The translations under genes and the position numbers were made by a program. Below, in pieces: positions 9,301-17,159 of a stretch of DNA of 42,084 nt (positions are counted from its first letter, which is position 1; each line of letters starts with the position of its first letter). The notes under the pieces were generated by a model. The model ran no database searches. It was given only the letters and a program-made list of their open reading frames with translations, and was not told the DNA's origin. Source of the DNA: a virus; the IMG/VR virus record IMGVR_UViG_3300034105_002158, positions 1 to 42,084 of that record. One strand, given 5' to 3'.

Positions 9301-9585
9301 AAAGAATCATCTCACGCACTTGTAAAGTTCTTAAGTTACAAGCAGTTACCATATAAAGATGATGAAATGTTTGTAGTTTCTTTTAAACCAAGAATTACAA
9401 AGACAGGAAAAAAAATGGCATCTCTGACACTTGCAGATACAAGCAGAGACTTGCATTCTATTACAGTTTTCCCTACATCATTTGCAAAAGCATACATGCA
9501 CATTGAAGAAGGAAAATCTTATAAGTTTGATTTTGGAAAGACAAAAGACGGAACAGTAACATTGGAGGATGTACATGTCGGTTAG
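6310..9585 (+). CDS. dnaE: DNA polymerase III alpha subunit (DnaE-type, family C)
   Basis: 1091 residues, close to the size of bacterial DnaE. An N-terminal PHP domain begins HVHTHFSLFDG, with ITDHGTLSG following. The polymerase core includes GPGRGSSAGSL and the catalytic PDIDTDI (Asp421, Asp423, Asp425). Later come a helix-hairpin-helix-like region and a C-terminal OB-like domain. It is the replicative polymerase of the phage. It starts two bases after the SSB stop. DnaE in place of a family A or B polymerase is found in some large actinophages. No exonuclease (DnaQ) gene is seen in this window; the PHP domain may proofread. Confidence 0.93.
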   Translation: MNYVGLHVHTHFSLFDGIATPEEYVNRAVELGMPAIAITDHGTLSGHRELHRIAKANGIKPILGLEGYMCADISDTRDKSEREGQQDLVYNHIILLAKNQIGLENLNKISELSWTDGFFKKPRFDFTILEKYKEGIIVTSACPSSVLVKALEEEEFALAKKYISWFKERFKDDYYIEVMPHNDAQINKYLIELADEFGIKVVVTPDCHHVDPSQKEVQEFKLLMNTHGKFVKDATYEKSKKKGSMMERLDYLYGEDRQITFNKFDIHLLSYEEIKAAMESQGIDRPDIYSNTILLAETVGDYGIQEGLDLLPVQYKGPDKELAKAALEGLVERGLSENQEYLDRLEEELKIIKDKKFAPYFLVVSNMINWAKKEEIMVGPGRGSSAGSLVCYALKITDIDPIEHNLLFFRFINPERNDFPDIDTDIQDTRREEVKDYLVRQYRHVASIATFLEFTGKGIVRDVSRVLNIPLSDVNKVLKTVDSWDDFCTSKSTYEFRQKYPEVEVYGEQLRGRIRGTGIHAAGVVTSKEPIFRYAPLETRSSTGSDERIPVVGVDMEEAERIGLIKIDALGLKTLSVLKNTIDIIKERDGKKIDLLKIKMDDANVYQMLSDGYTKGVFQCEAAPYTNLLVKMGVKNLNELAASNALVRPGAMNTIGKDYVDRKHGRQNISYTHQVLKEFTEDTYGCILYQEQVMQACVHLGGMSMSEADKVRKIIGKKKDAKEFDQFKEKFVEGASKFISPNLARDLWHDFEAHAGYSFNKSHAVAYSTLSYWTAWLKYYYPLEFMYSVLKNEKDKDARTEYLIEAKRMGISVKLPHINDSDIDFKIEGKGIRFGLSAIKFISDKIGERYISARPFNSYKELEEFTFTKGNGVNSRALQALRAIGAATFNDNPRNDQEIKENLYEYLNLPEFNITIPSHYYAFIQDIVDFEEKGSYIFMGMVKSIKRGTGWSRVEVLDKTGSVGIFDDENTIIETGRSYLLLCNDNRIVSFIPSDEIKESSHALVKFLSYKQLPYKDDEMFVVSFKPRITKTGKKMASLTLADTSRDLHSITVFPTSFAKAYMHIEEGKSYKFDFGKTKDGTVTLEDVHVG
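9564..9568 (+). promoter_or_regulatory. Shine-Dalgarno that decides the RecA start
   Basis: GGAGG ends immediately before an ATG at 9569 but six bases before the in-frame ATG at 9575, so 9575 is the likely start. Confidence 0.7.
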
Positions 9586-10585
9586 TATAGAAGAGGCTTT
9601 AGCACAACTTGATCCTAAGTTAAGAAAGAGATTAGGCAGTGGGGTTGGTATTAGTTATGAGTATCAGCCAACACCAAGTTATGGTTTAAACCGTGCTCTA
9701 GGAGGAGGTTTGCCATATGGTAGACAAGTTCTTATTTGGGGGTCTAAGTCTTCTGCAAAGTCCTCTATGTGCCTTCAGATGATTGCTTTAGCACAGGCAG
9801 AAGGAAAATTATGTGCGTGGATTGATTCAGAAATGTCATACTCAGAAGAGTGGGCTAGAACTCTTGGGGTAGATCCAGAAAAATTAATCTACTCACAAGC
9901 AAGAACTATTAGTGACATGGTAGATGTAGGTGTTGGATTAATGAACGCTGGTGTTGACTTAATCGTGGTAGACTCTATTACATCAATGCTTCCAGCAATC
10001 TATTTTGAAAAAGATACAGATGAGATGAAGGCATTAGAAAATACAAAGCAGATTGGGGCAGAATCTCGTGACTTTAGTAACGCATGGAAAATGCTTAATT
10101 ATGCTAACAACAAGGTTAAGCCTACTCTTCTTGTTCTTATTTCCCAGTCTCGCAATAATATTAACGCTATGTATACTAGCCAGCAGCCTTCTGGTGGTCA
10201 GGCTACTAAGTTTTATTCTTCTTGCATTGTTAAGTTATTTAGTTCCGAGTCAGACAATCAAGCGATTAAAGGAAAGATTAAGGTAGGAGACAAATTAATT
10301 GAAGAAAAAATTGGTAGAACTATTAAATGGGAACTCCAGTTCTCAAAAACCTCCCCAGGGTTTCAATCTGGCGAGTATGATTTTTATTTTAGAGGTAATA
10401 ATATTGGTCTTGACACCATCGGTGATCTTGTTACTACTGCTGAATTAAATGGTATCGTAGAGCGTACAGGTGCATGGTACATTCTTCCTGATGGATCAAA
10501 AGTCCAAGGCAAAGAGGCATTTGTTAATCGTGTAAGAGAGGATCTTGATTTGCAAGAATCAATCAAGGCAAAACTCAGTGGCTAA
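9575..10585 (+). CDS. RecA/UvsX-like recombinase
   Basis: 336 residues from ATG 9575. The RecA core has a Walker A-like loop WGSKSSAKSS (Lys62, Ser63), in which the canonical Gly before Lys is Ala. It also has DSEMSYSEEWAR, VDLIVVDSITSMLPA (Walker B) and VLISQSRNN (loop-1-like Gln). The C-terminal RecA domain seems reduced. It should form filaments on ssDNA for strand exchange and pairs with RuvC-like and PD-(D/E)XK genes downstream. It overlaps dnaE by 11 bases. T4 UvsX also has a non-Gly residue at this P-loop position, so activity is plausible. Confidence 0.82.
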   Translation: MSVSIEEALAQLDPKLRKRLGSGVGISYEYQPTPSYGLNRALGGGLPYGRQVLIWGSKSSAKSSMCLQMIALAQAEGKLCAWIDSEMSYSEEWARTLGVDPEKLIYSQARTISDMVDVGVGLMNAGVDLIVVDSITSMLPAIYFEKDTDEMKALENTKQIGAESRDFSNAWKMLNYANNKVKPTLLVLISQSRNNINAMYTSQQPSGGQATKFYSSCIVKLFSSESDNQAIKGKIKVGDKLIEEKIGRTIKWELQFSKTSPGFQSGEYDFYFRGNNIGLDTIGDLVTTAELNGIVERTGAWYILPDGSKVQGKEAFVNRVREDLDLQESIKAKLSG

Positions 10586-10754
10586 CTTTACTGTTTACAA
10601 TGGAAAGTTTATTTGTCATGAATGCAAAAATGATGTTAGATCTCTAAGGCTATACCCAGAAACAAAAACAGCAACATGGATGTGTCCAAATAAACATCTT
10701 AGTACAGTTAAGTTTGGCAAGCAGAAATACAAAGGCAATGACAGAGAAGAGTGA
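10578..10754 (+). CDS. small zinc-ribbon protein
   Basis: 58 residues from GTG 10578, which overlaps the RecA stop (GTGGCTAA). AAGG lies ten bases upstream. The earlier ATG at 10545 is deep inside recA and lacks a ribosome site. Cysteines in CHEC and in TWMCPNKH suggest one zinc site with three Cys and a His. The following gene starts within its 3' end. Role unknown, probably nucleic-acid related. Confidence 0.5.
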   Translation: MANFTVYNGKFICHECKNDVRSLRLYPETKTATWMCPNKHLSTVKFGKQKYKGNDREE

Positions 10755-11019
10755 GTCCAAGAGGATAGGTGCTAAACAGCACAAGAACTCTGGACGTAAT
10801 ACTCAAAAAGGAGATGCATCTTGGAAAAACTTTGTTGTAGACTTTAAAGAGGTCGGAAAATCTTTTACATTAAATAAAGAGGTTTGGGCAAAGGCTACTA
10901 CCGATGCCATGAAGAACGGAAAGGACCCAGCCATAGTAGTCGTAATGGGCGAGGGTAACTCTAAAGTAAGACTTGCTATAATTGAGATGAGTATATTAGA
11001 AGATCTAGTGGAGGAATAA
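10738..11019 (+). CDS. PD-(D/E)XK nuclease, Holliday-junction-resolvase-like
   Basis: 93 residues from ATG 10738 (a TTG at 10714 is possible). The order matches small phage/archaeal Hjc-like nucleases: a basic N-terminus (KRIGAKQHKNSGRNTQKGD), a motif Asp in KGD, then VDFKEVGKSFTLNKE, where D-F-K stands for the (D/E)xK catalytic pair. A helix and the strand PAIVVVMGE follow. Likely cuts branched DNA or recombination intermediates. Its ATG lies inside the previous gene and its stop overlaps the next ATG. The short length leaves room for error. Confidence 0.52.
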   Translation: MTEKSESKRIGAKQHKNSGRNTQKGDASWKNFVVDFKEVGKSFTLNKEVWAKATTDAMKNGKDPAIVVVMGEGNSKVRLAIIEMSILEDLVEE

Positions 11020-11324
11020 TGGAACAACAACAAACAACTATAGATATGGTAAATGGTTTGGCAGAGATTGCAGACTACATGCAAGATGAGGAGTTGACTA
11101 CTGCTTTAACATTTATTGCTAAGATAATTATTAAGCCAGACATTCCTTTAAATGTAGCACATATAGAGATTGTAAGACTTCAAGCAATAGCAGCAAAGAT
11201 GGCATTTAAGGCAACATGGATGGCTAATGTTGACAAATCAGATCGCGGCAAAAAGAATCTTTATTATACGGCAGCAGAGTCGTTAAATAACTTGGTGTCT
11301 GCACTAAAGTACATAACCCGATAA
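11019..11324 (+). CDS. hypothetical helical protein
   Basis: 101 residues, almost entirely alpha-helical, with repeated Ala/Ile heptad-like spacing and no cysteine. The start overlaps the upstream stop (TAATG). It lies between two nuclease genes of the recombination block. I do not recognise the family; an adaptor or inhibitor role would be a guess. Confidence 0.55.
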   Translation: MEQQQTTIDMVNGLAEIADYMQDEELTTALTFIAKIIIKPDIPLNVAHIEIVRLQAIAAKMAFKATWMANVDKSDRGKKNLYYTAAESLNNLVSALKYITR

Positions 11325-11329
11325 TCTGC

Positions 11330-11335
11330 TATACT
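11330..11335 (+). promoter_or_regulatory. -10 promoter element (TATACT)
   Basis: TATACT lies 20 bases before the ATG at 11356, in one of the few intergenic gaps of the replication block. It would give a short leader of about 14 bases. Confidence 0.4.
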
Positions 11336-11355
11336 TATACTAATAGAAACGAGAA

Positions 11356-12174
11356 ATGATGACAAAAAATTTATTGCATACGGTAATGATAAAGCCAGAA
11401 GAAAAGCCAATTCATCCTATAGATATAGCAGGGCTTGAGGCAAAGATTAAAGAAGGCTATACGATTACTCGTGTAGATAAGCATACAACAAAAAAGACTT
11501 TTGCTCCATCAACTATTGCTTACGGGCACGGAGAATGTGCTAGATATTGGTATCTTGCTTTTGACGGTCAGATGTTTGAAGACAACGCAGATGCTTATGG
11601 TGCAGCCAACATGACTGCAGGAACACTATCACATGCACGAATTCAAAATGCAATGTTGAACGCTGGAATGGTAAAAGTTTATCGTGATGAGAATAACGAA
11701 GCCACTACAGAGTTTAAAATTATAAATCAAGATCCCCCTATCTTTGGATATGGCGATGTTATGTTTGATTGGCAAGGCCAAGAACTCATTGGTGAAATTA
11801 AAACAATGATGAACGAAGGATTCGAGTATAGAAAGGCATCTGGTAAGGCCAAGAATGGTCACCTAATGCAGTTACTTATCTATATGAAAATCTTAAAGAG
11901 ACCAGTTGGTGTAATGATTTATGAAAATAAAAATAATCATGAACTCCTTTTGATCCCTGTAGATGTAAACGATCATTACCGTCGGTGGGTAGACCAGGCA
12001 TTTGATTGGATGAGATTAGTTCGCAAGACATGGGAAGACAGAACCCTGCCAAACAAAAACTATAGATCAAACTCCAAGATATGCAAGTCATGCCCAATTA
12101 AAAAAGCATGTGAGTCTGCAGGTCCAGGCGTGTTAAAAATAGCACCCTTGGAGATTCTCGGTGAACAATTGTAA
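11356..12174 (+). CDS. Cas4/RecB-like PD-(D/E)XK nuclease with Fe-S cluster
   Basis: 272 residues (a second ATG three bases on is equally possible). The RecB-nuclease motifs are in order: His93 (SHARIQ), Asp134 (GDVMFDW), Glu147 and Lys149 (GEIKT), and Gln172 (HLMQLLIYM). Cys61 (GECARYWY) and the C-terminal Cys243, Cys246 and Cys252 (CKSCPIKKAC) form the four-cysteine Fe-S pattern of Cas4/AddB-type enzymes. It probably resects DNA ends together with the phage RecA. No CRISPR array or cas1/cas2 is present, so a CRISPR role is not supported. It overlaps the next gene by 14 bases. Confidence 0.85.
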   Translation: MMTKNLLHTVMIKPEEKPIHPIDIAGLEAKIKEGYTITRVDKHTTKKTFAPSTIAYGHGECARYWYLAFDGQMFEDNADAYGAANMTAGTLSHARIQNAMLNAGMVKVYRDENNEATTEFKIINQDPPIFGYGDVMFDWQGQELIGEIKTMMNEGFEYRKASGKAKNGHLMQLLIYMKILKRPVGVMIYENKNNHELLLIPVDVNDHYRRWVDQAFDWMRLVRKTWEDRTLPNKNYRSNSKICKSCPIKKACESAGPGVLKIAPLEILGEQL

Positions 12175-12445
12175 ATGCTGCGACAATCAGTTTGAGCCCA
12201 CTGTATCTTATCAGATATATTGCTCTCCACACTGTAGAGATATCGCAACAAAAGAAAAAATTGCAATAAGATATGTGCAATCAAAAAGGCAAAAAAGAAA
12301 GGGAAAAACAAGACTTTGCAAGTCATGTTTAACTCCACTTTCTATATACAATGATGACTTAGTTTGTTCATCTTGCAGTATAAATCCTGATGCAGTTATC
12401 AAAGCAATTAAACAGATAAAAGGAAAAACAAATGGTAAAAAATAA
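12161..12445 (+). CDS. double zinc-finger small protein
   Basis: 94 residues from GTG 12161, with TTGGAG eight bases upstream. The N-terminal finger CKCC...YCSPHC (about 4-25) resembles treble-clef fingers. A second has CKSC and CSSC (about 53-72). Between them lies a Lys/Arg-rich helix suited to nucleic acid. It sits between the Cas4-like nuclease and the RuvC-like resolvase with overlaps on both sides, so it may help recombination; that is inferred from position. Confidence 0.5.
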   Translation: MNNCKCCDNQFEPTVSYQIYCSPHCRDIATKEKIAIRYVQSKRQKRKGKTRLCKSCLTPLSIYNDDLVCSSCSINPDAVIKAIKQIKGKTNGKK

Positions 12446-13022
12446 GTGGGGGCTAGAGGTTAAGCCACATACAATTTGCGCTATTGATGCCAGTACTAAC
12501 AGCATGGCATTTTCTTTGTTTAATGGTGAAGATCTTGGTGTTGTTGGTAAAATTAATTTTGAAGGAAACAATACCTATGAAAAAGTTATGGATGCAGGTA
12601 AAAAAATAAAAGCATTCTTTGATTACTATGGTGGGTTTGAAGCAATTATTATTGAGCATACAGTGTTTATGAATAGTCCAAAAACGGCTGCCGACCTTGC
12701 TTTAGTTCAAGGAGCAATTCTTGGCGCAGCAGGGCAATCTGGAACTAAAGTAATCGGAACGGTTTCACCAATCACTTGGCAAAACTATATAGGTAATAAA
12801 AAAATATCAAAAGATGAGCAGGTTGTTATAAGGTATCAACACCCAGCAAAATCTATTTCTTGGTATAAGGCTTACGAAAGAAATCTACGTAAAGAAAGAA
12901 CAATAAAATTTATTAATACAATCTATGATAGAACTATTACTGATAACGATGTTGCAGATGCTTGTGGCATTGGTCATTGGGCTGTAAAAAACTGGGGGAA
13001 AGCAATTGGAGTTGACAAATAA
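12432..13022 (+). CDS. RuvC-like Holliday junction resolvase
   Basis: 196 residues with an RNase-H fold. Acidic residues are in the expected order: Asp19 (CAIDAST), Glu75 (AIIIEHTVFM) and the C-terminal pair in NDVADACGIG (Asp173, Asp176). It is slightly longer than bacterial RuvC, with an insertion around residues 120-160. It should resolve four-way junctions before packaging. It overlaps the previous gene by 14 bases. Poxvirus-like or mitochondrial-type RuvC relatives are alternatives within the same superfamily. Confidence 0.8.
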   Translation: MVKNKWGLEVKPHTICAIDASTNSMAFSLFNGEDLGVVGKINFEGNNTYEKVMDAGKKIKAFFDYYGGFEAIIIEHTVFMNSPKTAADLALVQGAILGAAGQSGTKVIGTVSPITWQNYIGNKKISKDEQVVIRYQHPAKSISWYKAYERNLRKERTIKFINTIYDRTITDNDVADACGIGHWAVKNWGKAIGVDK

Positions 13023-13026
13023 TATT

Positions 13027-13182
13027 ATGGCTGCTAAACTATATACAAGTGAAACTTTTATGCGTAAGCGTTACCTTATGGATAAAAAGACGCCAGAGGA
13101 AATTGCAAAGGAGTGTGGGTGTTCATTGGAAACTATCTATGTATACCTTGCTAAATTTGGATTAAGGAAATCAAGACGATGA
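13027..13182 (+). CDS. small helix-turn-helix protein
   Basis: 51 residues. Residues 11-45 form a compact HTH: RKRYLMDKKTPEEIAKEC, turn GCS, then recognition helix LETIYVYLAKFG, as in Hin-recombinase or sigma-70 region 4-type folds. The C-terminus is basic. The stop overlaps the next ATG (ATGA). Probably binds DNA; target unknown. Confidence 0.6.
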   Translation: MAAKLYTSETFMRKRYLMDKKTPEEIAKECGCSLETIYVYLAKFGLRKSRR

Positions 13183-13316
13183 GTAAAGTTGAAAAAGCAT
13201 TTATAGCACTTGCTATAGCAGGTACTGTTGGTTTTGCTTTTGCGTTTGCTGCGCTAAAAGGAATTCCAGAAGTATTTGATTGGGATCTAGAAGAGGAGAT
13301 AGATGATGAGTTCTGA
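13179..13316 (+). CDS. single-pass small membrane protein
   Basis: 45 residues. One hydrophobic helix spans about residues 7-27 (FIALAIAGTVGFAFAFAAL), and the C-terminal tail is acidic (DWDLEEEIDDEF). It is coupled to the genes on both sides by overlaps. No family is recognised; it may be a membrane anchor or an early host-takeover peptide. Confidence 0.5.
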   Translation: MSKVEKAFIALAIAGTVGFAFAFAALKGIPEVFDWDLEEEIDDEF

Positions 13317-13578
13317 GACACAGTTCACCATTGGTCAAGTTTGTGATGAGATTAAGGACATGCTTATTACAAAAAATAAATCCTACGGAGACTCAGCACT
13401 AAACCCAGTTCGTATTTTTTCTATTTCTGATAACATTGAACAGTTACATGTTCGAATTGATGACAAACTGTCTAGAATTACTAGAGGTGGATCATTCATT
13501 GGTGACAATGATATTGACGATTTGATTGGCTATCTTATACTATTAAAAATAGCAAGGGAGTTAAAACATGTCAACTGA
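13306..13578 (+). CDS. DUF1599 (nucleotide modification associated domain 1) protein
   Basis: 90 residues from ATG 13306; GAGGAG at 13293-13298 gives seven-base spacing (ATG 13303 is possible). The motifs KNKSYGDSALNPVRIFS, VRIDDKLSRI and DDLIGYLILLKIA match the DUF1599/Nmad1 pattern. This family has been linked by genome context to modified-base synthesis in phages, but its activity is not established. No thymidylate synthase-like or hydroxymethylase gene is visible in the window. Confidence 0.6.
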   Translation: MSSETQFTIGQVCDEIKDMLITKNKSYGDSALNPVRIFSISDNIEQLHVRIDDKLSRITRGGSFIGDNDIDDLIGYLILLKIARELKHVN

Positions 13579-14104
13579 AGAAGATCTAGTTAAGCACCTT
13601 GATCAAGTAAATCAAGTTGTAGAAGAATACCTAAAAGGCAATGACCCAACTGTAATATCAAAACAACTTGCAATACCAAGACAAAGAGTTGTGACATTAA
13701 TTAACGAATGGAAAGTCATGGCATCTGCTAATGATGCTATTCGTGCCCGTGCTAAAGAGGCACTTGCTGCTGCAGACACACATTACAGTAAGTTGGTTTC
13801 TCGTACATACGAAGTTATTGATGAAGCATCCATGACTAATAACCTTAGCGCAAAGACTGCTGCAATTAAACTTGTAATGGATATTGAGTCTAAGCGTATT
13901 GATATGCTACAAAAGGCTGGTCTTCTTGAGAACAAAGAACTTGCAGAAGAAATGATGGAGATTGAGCGACGCCAAGAGGTTCTTGTTTTAATATTAAAAG
14001 ATATTGCATCTGAGTATCCACAGGTTCGTGATGAGATAATGCGTAGACTTTCTTCGTTTGCAAAAGACAACGAGGTGATTACGGTTGTCCACGACATTCA
14101 ATGA
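13568..14104 (+). CDS. putative terminase small subunit
   Basis: 178 residues. An N-terminal HTH (about 18-48: DPTVISKQLAIPRQRVVTLINEW) is followed by long helices with a Glu/Arg-rich oligomerisation region (about 85-160). The gene lies directly upstream of the terminase large subunit, which starts inside its last codons. HTH plus helical oligomer domain plus this position is the usual small-terminase layout, although no diagnostic motif proves it. It would recognise the packaging site. Confidence 0.55.
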   Translation: MSTEEDLVKHLDQVNQVVEEYLKGNDPTVISKQLAIPRQRVVTLINEWKVMASANDAIRARAKEALAAADTHYSKLVSRTYEVIDEASMTNNLSAKTAAIKLVMDIESKRIDMLQKAGLLENKELAEEMMEIERRQEVLVLILKDIASEYPQVRDEIMRRLSSFAKDNEVITVVHDIQ

Positions 14105-15881
14105 TTTTCTTGAAGTGCTTAAAGATAACCATTTTCAAGAGACACCTGTAAATGCAAGAACATTTGTTGAGGGCGAAAAATACTTAGGTCAGCCTCCACT
14201 TTCTGATATTCAGTACGATATTGTAGAAGCAATGAGTCAGATATATCGCAAAGAAGATCTCATTGATATAATGGGAGAAGAAGAAGGCATAAGATACTTT
14301 GATAAATATACTAAGAATGAGATTATTCTGCAACTTGGCAAGGGATCTGGTAAAGACTTTGTATCTACAGTATCGTGTGCATATATTGTATATAAACTAT
14401 TATGTTTAAAAGACCCAGCAAAGTATTTTGGTAAGCCGTCAGGAGATGCCATTGACTTAATCAATGTGGCTATTAACGCACAGCAGGCTAAGAATGTTTT
14501 CTTTAAAGGTTTTAAATCAAAGATTGAAAAATCCCCATGGTTTGCTGGAAAGTATTATGCAAAAGCAGACTCAGTTGAGTTTGATAAGTCTATAACTGTT
14601 TACTCTGGACACTCAGAAAGAGAATCCCATGAGGGGTTAAACCTTCTTCTTGCAGTTCTTGATGAGATCTCTGGATTTGCATCTGAAGTTGGAACAGGTA
14701 ACGAACAAGGAAAAACTGCTGAGAATATCTACAAGGCTTTCCGTGGATCAGTAGACTCTCGTTTCCCAGACCTTGGCAAAGTTGTTTTGCTTTCATTCCC
14801 AAGATACCCAGGAGACTATATCTCAGAGAAATACGACGCAGTTGTTGCTGAGAAAGAAGTAATTGAAAGAACACACGAGTTTATTATTAATCCACTGCTA
14901 CCTGATACAGACCCAAACAATAAGTTTGAAATTTCCTGGGATGAAGACCACATCATCTCATACAAATACCCAGGAGTCTTTGCACTAAAAAGACCTACAT
15001 GGGAAGTAAACCCAACAAGACAGATTGATGATTTTAAGATTGCTTTTATGACTGACCTTGGAGATGCAATGATGCGCTTTACATGCGTACCAACTTTTGC
15101 TTCTGATGCATTCTTTAAGCAGCACGAAAAGGTTAGATCTTGTATGACACTTAGAAACCCTGTAGATAACTTTAGAAGGTTTGATGAAGCATTTAAACCA
15201 GATCCAACTAAGAAATATTATGTACACGCTGACCTTGCCCAGAAGCACGATAAGTGTGCTGTTGCTATTGCACATGTAGAAAAATGGGTAAACATACAAG
15301 TCATTAATAACTATGAACAAGTAGCACCAATTGTAGTAGTAGATGCAGTAGCATGGTGGGAACCAAAGATTGAAGGCCCAGTTAATCTTTCAGAAGTTAA
15401 ACAATGGATTCAGAACCTTAGAAGAATAGGGTTTGATATTGGAATGGTTTCCTTTGACCGTTGGCAATCATTTGATATTCAAAATGAACTAAAGCAAGTA
15501 GGAATGAATACTGATACTGTTTCTGTTGCTAAAAAACATTATGAAGATATGGCTATGCTTGTATACGAGGAAAGACTTGCTATGCCTGCAATTGATTTAT
15601 TATTTGATGAACTAACACAATTAAAGATTATGAAAAATGACAGAGTTGACCACCCCCGCAAAAAGTCAAAGGACTTGGCTGATGCTGTGTGTGGAGCAAT
15701 ATTTGGGGCAATATCACATACTCCAAAAAATATAGACACTGAAGTAGAGGTTCACACCTTTAAAGACAGACCAAAGACTCCAGAAGAGCAATTTGACCTG
15801 GATAGTCGCAATGTGATACAATATAAACCTAGCCAAATAAAAGACATCGAAGATTATTTGGATGGACTAAAAACACTATAA
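14085..15881 (+). CDS. terminase large subunit
   Basis: 598 residues from TTG 14085 (GAGG nine bases upstream, overlap with the small subunit). ATPase: LGKGSGKD (84-91) as Walker A with Asp after the Lys, and LLLAVLDEIS as Walker B. RNase-H-like nuclease: YVHADLAQKHD, VSFDRWQSFD and SKDLADAVCGAIFG supply the metal-binding acids. It pumps DNA into the capsid and cuts the concatemer. Portal and capsid genes are not next to it in this window, so the structural block lies elsewhere, probably upstream of base 1. Confidence 0.9.
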   Translation: MSTTFNDFLEVLKDNHFQETPVNARTFVEGEKYLGQPPLSDIQYDIVEAMSQIYRKEDLIDIMGEEEGIRYFDKYTKNEIILQLGKGSGKDFVSTVSCAYIVYKLLCLKDPAKYFGKPSGDAIDLINVAINAQQAKNVFFKGFKSKIEKSPWFAGKYYAKADSVEFDKSITVYSGHSERESHEGLNLLLAVLDEISGFASEVGTGNEQGKTAENIYKAFRGSVDSRFPDLGKVVLLSFPRYPGDYISEKYDAVVAEKEVIERTHEFIINPLLPDTDPNNKFEISWDEDHIISYKYPGVFALKRPTWEVNPTRQIDDFKIAFMTDLGDAMMRFTCVPTFASDAFFKQHEKVRSCMTLRNPVDNFRRFDEAFKPDPTKKYYVHADLAQKHDKCAVAIAHVEKWVNIQVINNYEQVAPIVVVDAVAWWEPKIEGPVNLSEVKQWIQNLRRIGFDIGMVSFDRWQSFDIQNELKQVGMNTDTVSVAKKHYEDMAMLVYEERLAMPAIDLLFDELTQLKIMKNDRVDHPRKKSKDLADAVCGAIFGAISHTPKNIDTEVEVHTFKDRPKTPEEQFDLDSRNVIQYKPSQIKDIEDYLDGLKTL

Positions 15882-15901
15882 ATAGAAAAGGAATACATTA
15901 A

Positions 15902-17080
15902 ATGAACTCATTTAAGAAAATCGCCCTAGCCATGGTTGCAGCCATGACTCTGGGCACAATCGTGGCAACGCCTGCAAACGCTGCTGTAATGACAGTCGCA
16001 GTAACTCTTGGAGCAAGTAACACAGATAAGTCATCTGCTTCAGCAATTGCTACGCCTGCTTCATTGCCAGTACCTGCAGACAACACAATTGACGTTGCTG
16101 ACGCACTAAAGTTTGTCGCAACAGTTGACACAGGAACAGTAGTTTCTGTAGTAGCAACAAATGCAACAATCGTGTCTGCACTACACACAACTGCTGCACC
16201 AGTAGGAGCAACATCAGGATCTTCATCTTTGACAGTTGCAACTGGTACAGGAACAACAGCAACTTTTTATGTCTACACAAAGACAACAGCAATTGGTACA
16301 GTTGTAATCACCAACGGTGGAACAACTCTTACTTACTACGTACAGGGTACTGCTGGTTTAATTAATAACCTAACAGTTTCTGCTCCAGTATCTGGTGCTG
16401 CTGGAACAAAGCAAGATATTTTAGTTACAGCAACAGACGTATTTGGCAACAAGGTGTCTGCACCAACTACTGGTACGTCAATTACTGCAACAGTATTTGC
16501 TGCAACAGCAACACTTGCTTCAGCAACAGCAACAACTGGTATTACACTTTCAGATTTTGGAGTTGCAAAGTTTACTGCAACGCTTCCAACAACTGGTACA
16601 CGAGCACTAATCATGTTTGCTCCAACAACTGCTGGCGAAGCAACAACTGCTGATGTAGTTGGTTTAACTGCTCGCACACTAGCACCTTTTGCAGAAATTA
16701 CAGTTCGTGATCTAGTATCAGAACTTGCTGCCGAAAAGTCTGCTAAGGATGCTGCACTTGCTGCTAAGGCAATTTCAGATGCTGCAGTCGTAAAGGCTGC
16801 TTCAGATGCTGTTGCTGCTAAGGCTGCTTCAGATGCTGCTCTTGCAGCAGAGAAGGCTGCTTCTGTAAAGGCACTTGCTGATGCAAAGGCTGTTTCAGAT
16901 AAGGCTGCACTTGATGCAAAGACTGCTTCAGATGCAGTTGTTCTTGCTAAGGATGCAACAATTGCTAAGTTAACAGCAGATAATGCTGCTGCACTTAAGG
17001 CAATTAAGACTGCTTTCAATGCACTTGCAAAGAAGTGGAATGCAAAGAATCCAAAGGCAAAGGTTACTTACATTAAGTAA
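15902..17080 (+). CDS. secreted Ala-rich surface protein with coiled coil
   Basis: 392 residues. A clear Sec signal peptide (about 1-28, ending ATPANAA) is followed by Ser/Thr/Ala/Val-rich beta domains (about 30-270). After that comes an Ala/Lys/Asp repeat helix (about 275-370) built on units such as KAASDA, and a basic tail (AKKWNAKNPKAKVTYIK). The style is that of cell-surface proteins of planktonic Actinobacteria, unlike the rest of the phage, and the codon use is richer in GCT/GCA. Probably host-derived; it might coat the infected cell or the virion. It is followed by a strong terminator. Function not established. Confidence 0.6.
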   Translation: MNSFKKIALAMVAAMTLGTIVATPANAAVMTVAVTLGASNTDKSSASAIATPASLPVPADNTIDVADALKFVATVDTGTVVSVVATNATIVSALHTTAAPVGATSGSSSLTVATGTGTTATFYVYTKTTAIGTVVITNGGTTLTYYVQGTAGLINNLTVSAPVSGAAGTKQDILVTATDVFGNKVSAPTTGTSITATVFAATATLASATATTGITLSDFGVAKFTATLPTTGTRALIMFAPTTAGEATTADVVGLTARTLAPFAEITVRDLVSELAAEKSAKDAALAAKAISDAAVVKAASDAVAAKAASDAALAAEKAASVKALADAKAVSDKAALDAKTASDAVVLAKDATIAKLTADNAAALKAIKTAFNALAKKWNAKNPKAKVTYIK

Positions 17081-17095
17081 TTAGTCCAACAATTG

Positions 17096-17127
17096 GGGGG
17101 ATTGGCTTAACGCTAGTCCCCCTTTTT
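17096..17127 (+). terminator. rho-independent terminator
   Basis: A G-run (17096-17100) pairs with a C-run (17118-17122). The stem continues through AT, TA and GC pairs to about 11 bp with a small TTAAC loop and is followed by five T. It ends the transcription unit of the terminase and secreted-protein genes. Confidence 0.85.
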
Positions 17128-17159
17128 GTGGAATAAAATAATATAAAAATTGTATATGA

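Noticed and set aside
11356-12174. Cas4-like nuclease as a sign of a CRISPR system
   Set aside because: No repeats with spacers and no cas1/cas2-like genes are present; the neighbours are RecA, RuvC-like and other recombination genes, so a phage recombination nuclease is the better reading.
16336-17019. Long minus-strand ORF of 227 codons opposite the Ala-rich secreted protein
   Set aside because: It is a shadow of the GCT/GCA-rich plus-strand coding repeats, with low-complexity Ala/Ser and no ribosome site.
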